Shown here in pieces: positions 49,100 through 60,019 of a stretch of 64,000 bases of DNA; within the stretch, counting starts at the first letter, position 1, and each line of letters starts with the position of its first letter. The DNA lies in NCBI GenBank assembly GCA_963942565.1, contig OZ012688.1, positions 20,837,821 through 20,901,820 of the forward strand, in the 5' to 3' direction. Below the pieces are notes generated by a model that was given only the letters and a program-made list of their open reading frames with translations, was not told the DNA's origin and made no database searches. The DNA comes from Maea johnstoni. Its lineage: Eukaryota; Annelida; Polychaeta; Spionida; Magelonidae. The position numbers and the translations under genes are program-made.

Positions 49100-50480
49100 T
49101 CACACCAAACTACAGCACTTGGTGGTAGGCCTATTAAGCACACCTTGTTGACAGAGCTCCGGTGGGTTTTTGTTCTCTATGACAGAGCCCTTCAGACCAT
49201 TCTTATTAATATCCGTCTTGATCTTGTCGCGAGACCTGCGCTTTACTTTATTAGAATTTGAGTGAGTGGCTGCTGTTTCGGCACTGTTGGGCGTCGGGCT
49301 GGGCGTGGTCCTAGGGACTTGATTGTTGTCCTCACGTAGCCGCTCTTTTTCCCGACCGAAAGTCTCGAGGAGATCGCTGAATTCCTTCGAGCGTACGTGG
49401 ATCACTTTTGTGCGATATCTGTTCTCCTCGTTCATATCGGCTACGTCTTTTGGAGTATTAGTGGAATCCGCTATGACAACAGTTGGAGAGGCATTCGGCG
49501 CCTCCACCAAATACTTACTACTCTTACTGCTAAGACTTGTTAAGCTTAGATTGGACAAATTGGATGCCACACTAAGATTACTAGTCTTTCTACTATGTCC
49601 GTCCACCTGTAACGCTTCCCCATTCATGTGGACCGCACCGTTCTGCTGCTTTCCTCCCGTGTTTCTATTGTCTTTGGGTGCAGGCGACCGCTTTCCGTTT
49701 CCTTGCTGGTGGCCGGTGTCATGGCCGCCTCCGCCCTTGTCGGGCTTCTCGCCGCCCGGCCCGTTGTCCAAGTTTGTGTTCCCTCCGTTGTTACCGCCAT
49801 TATTCCCAGGTCCGCCGTCATTGTCGCTGGAATGATCGCTGCTGTCCTTGCGATGGAAGCGATGTTTTAACTTTTCCTTCCTCTTGCGGTTGTCCTTCTT
49901 CTCATCGGTGTCGCTGGCGTCAGAGCTGCTGCAGCTAGTGCCGCGCGGGCTCGCCCCGAGACGCTTCTTGCGCGCCTCGAACTTACGTATGACCTCGGGC
50001 GACGCCATGGTGTTCCGCGAACGCAGGACCTGTGAGGAGATCTTCATCGGGAGGATATTCTCGTCCTCGTCCGACTCGCCCTCCTCGAAGATCTGGTTGA
50101 GCAGCTGTGGCGAGCTCTGGACCGAGTGTAGTGGGCGTGGCATGTTGCCGTAGTTGGGTACGGTGTATGGTCGGCGGCCAGAGTTGGTGGTATTGAGATT
50201 GGAGCTGGAGGAGTCGTCCACGGCCTCGTACGAGCGGGATCCCTTGAGGACCTCGCCCTCCACCTCCATATCTTCCTCCTCCTCTATCACCAGCTCCTCC
50301 CTGATCAGACTACATCTTCTCCCTAGGAAGCCGCCCTGGTCCCGCAGGCCCAGTCGCGGCGAGCGCTGCATGGAGCTCGGCGGGCTCGGGGCCGGGTGCG
50401 TGCCGGGCGGAGAGACCAGAGAGTCCACCACGTTACGGCGGGCCACTTCTTCAGCCACCAGAGGATCCTTGGCCACCACC
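49100..50480 (-). CDS. SNRK: SNRK (SNF-related kinase), last exon: C-terminal regulatory region
   Basis: The exon opens after a 3' splice site (TTTTTCAG) at 50480 with one base of a split codon and runs about 459 codons to TGA at 49100-49102. It covers the non-catalytic tail of this AMPK-related kinase. Family landmarks: LLNQIFEEGESDEDENILP (human LNQIFEEGESDDEFDMDENLP), SPEVIRKFEARKKR, SCSSSDASDTDE, a basic segment and HRKDSSD, a Gly/Asn-rich low-complexity stretch, NLSNLSLTSLSSKSSKYLVE (human SLKLMSL...STKYIID), and a cysteine-ending terminus TKCCSLV (human CCHVI). Base composition is strikingly GC-rich relative to flanks, as expected for a real coding exon. The UBA-like domain and kinase end that should precede it are not in this exon. 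Confidence 0.93.
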
Positions 50481-51086
50481 CTGAAAAACAAGCAAAGAAG
50501 GCTCAGTTAAGATATAGCAAAGATGGAGAAATCTGTCAAGTATCTTCATACTAACAAACATTTTTGGCCTGATAGCCTGACACAAACCTCCCCCTCTCTT
50601 AGCTCACATTTTAATTTTGTAAATCTCAAACACAGCTGCCTCTTTCTCACATTCAACTTTTTTGTCTAATAAAGTATAATTTCAGCATTTAATTCATAAG
50701 TACATGAACAAGTATCACACAATTTATCAGAATTAAAGTCTAAGACATATCTTAGTCAACCTTTTTTCTCACCTGTCAATACCTGCAGAGTAAATTGAAA
50801 CAGCATCAGATAAATACTTGGGAAGGAGCTTTTTATCCCAAATTGAAAATTGAGAAATATCTATCTCTACCATACCAAGGTAACTCAAACTGTTGAACCC
50901 ATCTACTTATACCTGTAGTGCCAAAAAAAGGCCATATAATAATAATTGCTTTCTGAACAAAATGTCTTTTAAGAAAATATTTGAAGAAGAAATGTTGATC
51001 AGTCAATAATCAAATTTTTCTTTCTTCAAATATTTTGTGAATTCCGGCTGACTGAAATTTCAAGGGGAACACTAGGCATACATGGG

Positions 51087-51299
51087 TTAACCCTTCCAAT
51101 GCTGAGACGACATTCGCCCAAAGCACAAGAACGCAAAAATCTTTGAAACCCATCTAAACCCTGTCATGTTGGTATTCATCGGATAGCTCTCACTGAGTAC
51201 TCTCAGATGAGTACCCATTTGCCAGGGTTTCGTTGATTTTTCAGGATTTTAGCATTATTTTGTATTGGCAAAATTAGCCACCAGCAGCATAAGGGCTAA
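51087..51299 (+). mobile_element. piggyBac-like MITE, family B
   Basis: A 213-bp copy: TTAA then CCCTTCCAATGCTGAGACG at the left, CAGCAGCATAAGGG then CTAA at the right. It has one change in the right target site. Confidence 0.75.
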
Positions 51300-51527
51300 G
51301 AAGGCAGAGGGTATGGCTTCAAGTTAGGAAACTGTACGCGCGTCCAGCATGAAAACCCACACATAGCTGCACAACATCTCTTCTTATCTTCAAGATGGGG
51401 TAACAACAAATGTATCCTCTCATGCCCGATAAACACATGATCAATCTTATCAAAAGTTATTTCTTGAAAATATTTGAGAAATTACAAAAGAGAAACTAAC
51501 AAAAAACTCACATTAAAATAGGTTCTA

Positions 51528-51667
51528 CAGGTGAACTTGGATATGACAGACTCATTGGGACCAGGAAAATTGGTCCGTATTGGTATACATCGGACTTGGA
51601 CCAAGCATATCGTCCGTCATATGCACAAATCCGTCGTACAGTGGTCCGTCATATCCAAGTTCACCTG
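51528..51667. mobile_element. Tc1/mariner-like palindromic MITE, family E
   Basis: A 140-bp copy, TA-flanked, with ends CAGGTGAACTTGGATATGAC and the inverse. It is shorter in the middle than the copies at 22541 and 23917. Confidence 0.8.
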
Positions 51668-52188
51668 TATATTCATGATTTTCCAGATTTCTTTTAAAAA
51701 GTAATTATAGATCAAGATAACAATTGGCTAGTCGTGATTTAGCCAAACTGTGGCAGAAAAAGTGGCGATAATTGAAATTTCCATTACAAGGCAGCTTCCA
51801 GGAATTACAATGCATAAATGTTCAAAGCAGGTAAAAAAAGCAAGATGTACTCTCCCCCTGAAAGCTTTTCAGAATCTTCCTGAAATCATATCCAAGTCAT
51901 CGATCTGGGAGAGCCCATATAAAATCGGAATTGAAATTGAAAAAGGTAATCAACAATAGCTTAACCTACAATAAATGTTATCTCTGTATGCCATTACAAT
52001 ATCTGCCATTGTTGCTGCAATAACACCAGCAATGGCATTCAACAACCATCACCGAATACAAAAGAAAAAGAGGAGAGATGAAATAGCACCCATCAGTAAA
52101 GCTTGAAGCCACATATATACATTGACCTATGCCAATATTTGTACCAGCAGTAAGACTGCCAAGAAAGATGAGAAGCTCCTTGTAGTAC

Positions 52189-52439
52189 TTAAAGGGCAAA
52201 TGCACCATCTAAATGATTTAGGTTCAAAATGTGCTTATATGTGTCACCTTTCAAATAAGACCTCCCCCGAACCTGTCCTCTTCAGCACTACTCAGTTATC
52301 GCTTACAGAAGTTCAGCAAGTGACAGTCCTGAGGCAGCCATAGAGGGCCTCCATGCATCCCAAGATGCACTCTGTTTTTGACCTCTTCTAAGCACCAGCC
52401 TGTGTCTAAATCTTTCTGATGGTGCATTTGCCCTTTAAC
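52189..52439. mobile_element. Internally deleted long-TIR element, family D
   Basis: From TTAA to TTAA, 251 bp. It keeps almost the whole left inverted repeat of the 1029-bp copies at 53930 and 60020 but only the last ~30 bases of the right one (GATGGTGCATTTGCCCT). Confidence 0.8.
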
Positions 52440-52700
52440 CATGCTAGGCAAACTGAATCATATGCACTGCCAGACCCTAATGGTGTTGTTGGCGGAATGA
52501 AACAAGACATCTTACCAAGGAAACATACATGTAAACTCAAATAACTCAGACTTGCCTAATCTCAAAACTTAAAATTAGACATTCTGAAATTTTTTTGATG
52601 GTCAAATTACCCAATTTACAGTATATTATCACTTCCAGTGGTGATGTGATCCACAATTTCCTTGCATCAATTCAATGCATTATCAAATGCTGAACAGACA

Positions 52701-52900
52701 NNNNNNNNNNNNNNNNNNNNNNNNNNNNNNNNNNNNNNNNNNNNNNNNNNNNNNNNNNNNNNNNNNNNNNNNNNNNNNNNNNNNNNNNNNNNNNNNNNNN
52801 NNNNNNNNNNNNNNNNNNNNNNNNNNNNNNNNNNNNNNNNNNNNNNNNNNNNNNNNNNNNNNNNNNNNNNNNNNNNNNNNNNNNNNNNNNNNNNNNNNNN
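52701..52900. other. Assembly gap (200 N)
   Basis: Exactly 200 N, which is usually a placeholder of unknown size. GAGAGAGAGA follows at once, so the gap was probably caused by a GA microsatellite. Missing SNRK exons may lie here. Confidence 0.95.
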
Positions 52901-53404
52901 GAGAGAGAGATAATGTAATGGCAAGAAGAACTACTTGCTCAACTTCTGACATTTGGCAGACTGCCTACCTTCATTGATAGATCAACTTTCACCCTTTGCT
53001 GTCCACTGTTCACTAACAAATATTAAATTACCCATTCATGTTTGCAGTGCCTCATGAGGAAGATCATTTTATAATATCTCTCTGACTAAAGCATATTTTT
53101 GAAAATACTGAAGGAACTCACTTAACAATCTCCTTCAAATATTTCCTGGATTTAAGTATTATTCCTATTAAGTAACTTAAAAAGGTATCATATATCTAGA
53201 CTACACATCTCAAATTTAGCTCTTAACATGAATGGGATAATCCTGCTGTTATTGTAAAAGTAAATAGCAATGATAGCTTCCAAGCAACAATTAGTCTGAG
53301 TAATGAATAAATGTCAAGTGACTCTTTATGAAAAGCATTTCTGAGAACTCCGCAGATTCCTGGAGATTAGGTCGCCGCGACCCAGAGATTTATTTTCCAG
53401 TCGA

Positions 53405-53690
53405 TTATTCCAAGTTGAGCTACGGTGGTCTTACAAATATGTTGATATTATTTTGTAAATAAAGACCTTAGCGCTTCTAGCACATACTCTCAGTTGAGCT
53501 ACTTGGTGGTTTGACATACGTGTAGATATTATTTTGTAAATAAAGATCTTTGCGCTTCTAGCACATACTCTAAGTTAAGCTACTTGGCAGTTATACATAC
53601 AAGTAGATATCATTTTCTAAATGAAGATCCTTGCGATAAATGGGAGATTTATTTTCTAGTAAATACTCTGGGTTGCGCTACTTAAAAATT
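53405..53690. repeat. Minisatellite, ~80-bp unit, about 3.5 copies
   Basis: AGTTGAGCTAC-like cores recur at about 53413, 53492, 53573 and 53671. Each is followed by TTTTGTAAATAAAGA and GCGCTTCTAGCACATACTC with progressive divergence. Confidence 0.8.
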
Positions 53691-53929
53691 GAGCTACAAA
53701 CATGGCTCCTATAATTTAACACCTGGTTGCAAATCACATGCTCCAAGGGCTAATGCCCTACACAACCATTGAGGTCAATCCCTACCAATAGATGATCAAT
53801 TATGAATCTCCATTTCTTACTCAATTATCATACAGGATTATTTTCCCAGGCATACTAAGAAAGACAAGATAACATGACGCTATCACCCACTGCTGATAGA
53901 TTTTAACCTGTACATGCCAAGGGGTTCAC

Positions 53930-54958
53930 TTAAAGGGCAAATGCACCATCAGAATGATTTAGGTTCAAAATGAGCGTATACATGTCACCTTTCAAATAAG
54001 ACCTCCCCCGAACCTGTCCTCTTGAACACTTCTCAGTTATAGCTTACAGAAGTTCAGCAAGCAACAGTCCTGAGACAGCTATACAGGGCCTCCATGCATC
54101 CCAAGATGCACTCTGTTTTTGACACCTTCTAAGCACCTGCCTGTGTCACTAGTGCTTAAGAGAGAGCAGTAATAGGGGGCTGGACTCCCCTTTCCTGCTT
54201 AGATTTTCATTACTGGCTTTCATAAGTTGTCACAATTCCCAAAGATTGAACTTCTTCAATTTCCTATTGTATATTCCAACAATCCTTGGAAGTTATACTA
54301 TGTGGCTTGTCTTTGATTTGTAGCTTATTGTTGGGTAGAAACCATTACTTCCTAATTGCTATGAAATCAGTTTGTGCTAATCACTTACAGGAAATTACAA
54401 CACTTGTGTCAGTTAGCAGTTACTCATGGGAATAGTGTAGGACTTATTAGTATGTGTATTCCTTCACATCCTGTTATCAAGATGCTATCTTTGAGTTAAG
54501 AACCTGGCACCATTGAGTAAAGGATCATGTGGGTCTAAGGGAGAAGTTCCCTAAGTGTGTCAGATATTTCCATTCCTCCAAATTCCTGAATTGCTCAATT
54601 CTGCCATACTATGTAAGTTTTACTTCTTGAAGTTTTATTTCCTTCCAAAAATTGTGATCAGGAATGAGCCAGGAATAAAGATTAACAAGTAAGGGAAATA
54701 CATGCAGGCTTCTCTGCTACTGCTATCTCTGAAGCACTAGTGACACAGGCTGGTGCTTAGAAGGTGTCAAAAACAGAGTGCATCTTGGGAGGCATGGAGG
54801 CCCTGTATAGATGTCTCAGGACTGTTGCTTGCTGAACTTCTGTAAGCTATAACTGAGTAGTGCTGAAGAGGACAGGTTCGGGGAGGTCTTATTTGAAAGG
54901 TGACATGTATACGCTCATTTTGAACCTAAATCATTCTGATGGTGCACTTGCCCTTTAA
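53930..54958. mobile_element. Long-TIR DNA element, family D, full length
   Basis: A 1029-bp element from TTAA to TTAA whose outer ~245 bases form inverted repeats (AGGGCAAATGCACCATC at the left, its inverse at the right). The middle ~520 bases are unique and non-coding. It matches 60020-61048 end to end at identical length. The piggyBac superfamily is suggested by TTAA only; the long inverted repeats could give a dsRNA hairpin if transcribed. Confidence 0.85.
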
Positions 54959-55214
54959 CAAATCAATCATCCTTATATAGTTATAAGGGCCCCCCCCTTA
55001 AAGGAAAAGTGACAAAACTCTTCACGGCACGGTCTCATATTACCCCTTTTTATTACCCCTTCTTGAAGCTAATAGACCCAATCATGCCTGTTGCATCCAA
55101 AATTATGTTGATGACAGGAGCAATCATAGGTAATCAAATGATGAGAAAATGTCAGAACTCAAATATTTTGTAAGCTTCATTTTGTTTTTATACAAGTATT
55201 ATAGATTCTAACAA

Positions 55215-55445
55215 CTAAACCCATTAATGCTCATGGTGGCCAAATACAGCCAGACAATTTTGATGAAATCTTCTAGGGAAAAGGAAAGTTAAGAACATAT
55301 TTGAAGGAGAAATGTTCATGAGAACACTGCTAATAACTCTCCTTGAAATATTTTCAAAATCATTCTCAATTTCAAACTTATTGTCAAAAGTATCACAGGT
55401 CCATACGACAATTTCTGGAGGAACTCTTAAGCATTAATGGGTTAA
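55215..55445. mobile_element. piggyBac-like MITE, family C
   Basis: Ends are CCCATTAATGCTCATGG and CTTAAGCATTAATGGG, with TTAA at the right and CTAA at the left. It matches 44256-44486. Confidence 0.7.
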
Positions 55446-56639
55446 ATATAGGTTTATAGGTTAAATAAATTGTGATGTTTTAGGGTGCAAGTAAGGACAA
55501 GCCTTAATTCAGAAACTGAAAGGTTTCCCATTGTTTTTCTCCACAGTAAGTAAACAGAAATTGTTATTACATGAACTTATTCTTTGCAGTTGCTCAGGCA
55601 AAGAAAAGGCACATTGTTTATAGTAGTAATTCTAAATACAATGCTTTCTTCTGTAACTTGGGGATCTCAACTAGAAATCTTGGTGCACCATATCTCCATA
55701 TTTATGGAGATTATTACTAGTTATGCTGGGCACTATTATGAATGAAACAATACAAGGCCAACAATGATATTGACAAACATTATGATAAATTGATAGCCAA
55801 ACTTTTAAGTGGCCGAAACAGTTTTTCACAAATGATTTTTTCGGGGTGGGATATTATGACAAGCATCAACTTCTATTAGGACTGTCATTGACATCCATTT
55901 TTTTTCGATTCGATCATTGACATTTTATTTTTCGATTCTGATTATTTCGATTCGATTTTGAAGAACTGTACTAATAGAATATTTTCACATGTTCCACACT
56001 ATTTTTGTGGCTAGAATCCTAAGATTTTCACAATGCAATCGCAATAAAGGTTTTCTTAACACTTTTTGATTGAATACTTAAGTTTCTCTTTAGCGTTGGC
56101 TAAAAATGGCAATAAATAGTGTAAGAGGCTGAAAAAATGTGTTTTGATTTATTGACATAATATTTTTTTCGATTAATTGGAAAAATTATTTCGATCAATC
56201 GATACTTGTCATATCAATGACGGTCCTAACTTTTATGAGTGGTTTTGTACTGGCTAACACTAACTTCATGCACATCATGTTTCTTTCTGGTGTTAATTTC
56301 ACGATGAAATTGTGCAGCTGACTCCATTTATCATTTTACTCTTCATTTTTTATTATCCTGAAACAATATTATGATGCAAACACACACTATCATTTCCCTC
56401 CAATTTCACTTTTTCTTGCTTTTGAAATGACTGTGAAATGATTGTCAGTTTGCCTGAGGGGGAAGGGGAGATATAGATTTGTATCCTATCCCATTCCAGC
56501 AATTTGGATTCAATTCATGGCCATCAATTTACAATCCAGGGTATCTAAATGTTTTGATGACAGTCATAAATATTATTTGGTGTCGGAAAATCCTGCACGA
56601 ATAAAAGTGTCTAGAACAGGGTTCTAGTGAGCAAGGTGA

Positions 56640-56722
56640 CATTGAAAAGTGGGATGCCTAAAACCTTTACAATTGCCAATTTTGGGCACCCAGTTTCCAA
56701 ATACTTGATAAGATCCTGGTCT
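56640..56722 (-). mobile_element. hAT-type MITE, family A, fragment
   Basis: ACAATTGCCAATTTTGGGCA followed by CCCAGTTTCCAAATACTTG is the inverse of the family A left end. The rest is missing or decayed. Confidence 0.6.
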
Positions 56723-56799
56723 AGAATACCATTCAAGATAAATACCAACATCACAATATTAGAGAGAGACAGATAGAAGAGTATATAATTTGTACTTAC

Positions 56800-56947
56800 T
56801 CTTTGCATTCTTTTGAGATGGGTGTGTGGGCCGGGAATGAATATTTACAATCCATGATCATGGTGAGAGTCTCGCTGTCATTGGCTTCCTGGAAGGGTGG
56901 GACGCCTACCACCAGCATGTAGAGAATCACCCCGAGACTCCACACAT
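56800..56947 (-). CDS. SNRK: SNRK, kinase-domain exon (C-lobe)
   Basis: 148 bases bounded by TTTCAG at 56947/56948 and a GTAAGTAC donor after 56800. It encodes [38 protein letters not shown] and ends ISKECKD-like, near-identical to human SNRK ([36 protein letters not shown] in register). It carries the DxWSxG motif of subdomain IX that stabilises the catalytic loop. Entry phase 1 (AT completing GAT) and exit phase 2 demand flanking exons: the upstream kinase exons lie to the right beyond the window, and the downstream exon (DLI..., HPW, UBA-like) was not found before 50480. The first ~50 bases of this exon, with its splice acceptor, are tandemly copied upstream (57006-57260). Confidence 0.92.
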
Positions 56948-57260
56948 CTGAAACAATACAAAACACAGTATGAAACAATGACAGAATTATAACGATAAAA
57001 CAATAGGGTGGGACGCCTACCACCAGCATGTACAGAATCACCCCTAGACTCCACAAATCTGCAACAATACAAAACACGGTATGAAACAATGACAGAATTA
57101 TAACGATAAAACAATAGGGTGGGACGCCTACCACCAACATGTAGAGAATCACCCCTAGACTCTACTCTACACATCTGAAAAAATACAAAATACAATAATA
57201 CAATTCCACCAAAAAAATAATAGGGTGGTCGCCTACCATCAGCATGTAAATGATCAGCGT
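56895..57260 (-). repeat. Tandem duplication of SNRK exon start plus intron end
   Basis: Units begin at 56895 (the real exon), 57006, 57117 and 57223, giving periods of 111, 111 and 106. Each copy holds the exon's first ~50 bases, its AG acceptor and ~60 bases of intron. In the first two copies the period is a multiple of three and the frame stays open, reading [18 protein letters not shown] then [18 protein letters not shown]. The most distant copies are more diverged. They lie in the intron, so splicing to them could insert 37 or 74 residues. Confidence 0.9.
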
Positions 57261-57264
57261 ACCA

Positions 57265-57660
57265 CCCTAGTAGAAGCAGAGAAATGAGGACCCTTTTAAA
57301 GGGTTACCACCGAGCCATAGGTAGACAAGTAGAAAGCCCTGTTATAAGGGTAGCACCCTGCTATAAGCTGAAAAAGGAGGACCCTTTTATGAGGATTGCA
57401 CCCGGCCACAGACAGACAAGAAGATGACCCTGTTATGAGCGTAGTACTCATCTATTTAAGCAGAAAAAAAGATAACCATTGCAAACAGCCAGCACAAGTA
57501 GAAAGCCCTGTTATAAGGGTATCATCCTGCTATAAGCAGAAAACCACAGGCAGACAAGTAGAAAGCCCTGTATTAAGGGTACAACCCTGCTATAAGCAGA
57601 AAAAGAGGAGCCCTTTATGAGGGTTACACCCAGCCACAAGCAGACATGGAGTGCCGTTTT
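57265..57660. repeat. Irregular tandem repeat region
   Basis: GTAGAAAGCCCTGTTATAAG recurs near 57330, 57499 and 57559, interleaved with CTGCTATAAGCAGAAAA and GGACCCTTTTATGAGG blocks. It is a degenerate minisatellite in the SNRK intron. Confidence 0.75.
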
Positions 57661-58550
57661 ATAGAGAAGCTAGACTTGCTACAAGCCTGTGATATCTGGC
57701 TCTTTCACTGATCTGACCTGAGTTGATTTCACTCCAGGTTTAAGTTCTGAATATATCCTCACGGTGGACACACTTGAGCTCTAGTCTGTATTTCAGTCAG
57801 AGATCCTAGTATACCGCAGAGCCATCTATCCACAAGGGAGGACATTTAAATATGGCCTGGGAGGCAGGCTATAGAGAAGCATGCATGACGAAAGTACCAG
57901 GGATGTCGAATGAATGCCTAGAAATTAAATCGTGAAACAGCAAGCCACAGGCACAGAGGGAGAAAGTCATGTTCTGAGGAGGCCCGTGCAGGTTTTAATC
58001 TCCAGCTGAAATTTCCATTAGGGCAAACATGACAAACTCGCGTGAAAGTGTTGACTTGCACAAGAGGGAAATAGACGCAGGAACTGTGAATGCTGAGTAG
58101 TGTCGGTTGCCTTGGTATGTTTACGGCAGGTGGGGCATTTTCATCAAGATGAAATTACAGATCTCGTGCACAGCGCAATGTGCGAGCTAGCAGTGTCATA
58201 TCAAAGCCTTCGGGCGAAAGGAGATTAAGGAATGTAATGTCTTTTCCCTCAAATGGCTGGTTTCACCCTCAAATGAAGCGCAGATTGCTATCTCATTTAT
58301 CTTATCAGCAAATAAATGCACTTGACTTACATATTACATTCTTACCTTCCTCATTTCATGAAGAGAAATTAGCAGGGAAAAAATTCTTACTTGTATGTAA
58401 ATACAGGTTTCTTTTCACGTTTTATATGGATGAATAAATTGCAGAACCCCTTGGAAAATGGACTTATTTCTAATGTAATTGCACTTTCAAGACATCGATA
58501 TACACAATTCCTGGTTAGTGACCTAAACTACTGGCTTTTCTTCTTGCCAA

Positions 58551-58640
58551 CTATGGTCTTAGCAAGTAGGGTGTCTGGGTACATTTGGACACCCATACCC
58601 TTAAATACCACACATCAGTCACCCAAATTTCAAATTTCAA
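58551..58640 (-). mobile_element. hAT-type MITE, family A, fragment
   Basis: CTATGGTCTTAGCAAGTAGG, then GTGTCTGGGTACATTTGGAC, matches the family A right end in inverse orientation. It is truncated after about 90 bases. Confidence 0.6.
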
Positions 58641-58655
58641 ATAAATAATTAAATA

Positions 58656-59188
58656 CCGTAATTTCGCGTGTATAAGACACACTTTTTTACACGAATCTTT
58701 ACACTCAAATCGAGGGTGCGTCGTATACACAAAGCTAGGGATCTAGGGTATTTTACATCAAGTCTCCAGGCCACATAGAGATCCGAAATTGATGACCCTG
58801 AATTCAGCTCTACCTGGATTCGTCCAAACAGGCAGGTCATTTCACCTAATTACAGTTATAAAGACAATGCCTATCAGTGCCTGCTGCATCATTTACGAAT
58901 TGTAATTTCAGTGCGACTGGCCGTTGGAATGTATTGATTACAATTAATATCATCCCTAGGACAATTGGTATCAAGCGATGACGCAGAGTGATGAGCATTG
59001 CAGTGAAATTGATGTCACCTTTCACTCATTTCGAAATGCTTTATATTTATTCATGAGCAGTTGAACTACCACAATATTTCTGAAAAGGGGGTGCGCACTA
59101 TACACAAAGCTAAGGTCTATACATAATTTTAAAGGCCTGAACAAGGGGTGCGTCTTATATACGGGTGCGTCTTATACACGCGAAATTT
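58656..59188. mobile_element. MITE with GTAATTTCGCGTGTATAAG ends
   Basis: The left end is CCGTAATTTCGCGTGTATAA followed by GACACACTTTTT. The right end GGGTGCGTCTTATACACGCG then AAATTTTC is its inverse, and extra GGGTGCGTC motifs occur inside (near 58715, 59087 and 59148). It is about 533 bp, non-coding. The superfamily is not determined. Confidence 0.65.
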
Positions 59189-59643
59189 TCACCTCAATTT
59201 TATTCCCATAACAAGAACATAAGTTTTTTTTAAAAACTATTTTAATAGATATCTATGGGGTTGTTATCTAAACAATGTGGTCTCTCTTGAGTATTGGACA
59301 CTAATTTGGAAACCCATTTTATTTATCCTGACTATGAGGAGCATGGCTGTGTAACATGCCTGAATCTGCAGGTCAAAGATTCATTCATCACCATAATGGT
59401 AGTGCAGCACCTGTAGTGCCAATGATCACCAACAATGCTGCCAACACACCATGTAATTACCTCCACCAGGCTTAAGCTATGGCTATCCCCTGTAATACAG
59501 CCAGAATATCTTGGGTATGAAATTTTGAGCTACACACTATGTTCACATGACCTTAATTATTTAAACCCAGCAGGCCTGTTCATTCAATGAATGGTTGAAC
59601 TTCCTGGGGAGCATGCGCTTTTCTTATTAGCCACATTAGTGAA

Positions 59644-59805
59644 CAGACCATAGTGAGTGTACTGAGGCAATTGAAGGTAAACTGTCTCAACCACTGACAG
59701 ACCATAGTCAGTGTACTGAGGCAATCGAAGGTGAACTGTCTCAACCAGGAACAGACTAGAGTCAGTGTACTGCGGCAAAGGAAGGTGAACTGTCTCCAAA
59801 ATGCA
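59644..59805. repeat. Minisatellite, 54-bp unit, three copies
   Basis: Units start at 59644, 59698 and 59752 with CAGACCATAGTGAGTGTACT-like sequence and contain GAAGGTGAACTGTCTC. The frame is open on the minus strand because 54 is a multiple of three, but no gene is implied. Confidence 0.9.
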
Positions 59806-60019
59806 CATTGCTTGAAAAAGAAAGTCACCAGGTGGCACTATCAATTAAAGGGACAGTAAACCCATAACAAGTATCTACCCTAAAGGAAGAGCCTGTTTCA
59901 TATGTAAATATCTCCAATTTTAGAAGGGTTACAGCACCAAATGAGGGTACATTTTAAACCTTGAAACAGGCTCTTCCATTAGGGTACTAATGATTTTGGA
60001 TCTGATATCCATTTAAGCC

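Larger units (their letters stand above)
50490..52700 (-). other. SNRK intron, left of the assembly gap
   Basis: It holds MITEs (51087, 51528, 52189) and a decayed TTAACCCAT-type element at about 50899-51087. No exon matching the SNRK kinase end or UBA-like domain was found. Confidence 0.5.
52911..56790 (-). other. SNRK intron, right of the assembly gap
   Basis: It holds a decayed family C MITE (53024-53240), a tandem repeat (53405-53690), a long-TIR element (53930-54958), a family C MITE (55215-55445) and a family A fragment (56640-56722). No exon was recognised. Confidence 0.5.

Noticed and set aside
49323-50510. Long plus-strand frames opposite the SNRK tail exon
   Set aside because: They are GC-rich antisense shadows of the real minus-strand exon and have no family features.
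53930-54958. Large virus-like transposon because of the long inverted repeats
   Set aside because: At about 1 kb with no coding frame it is far too small, and TTAA flanks fit a simple DNA transposon derivative.
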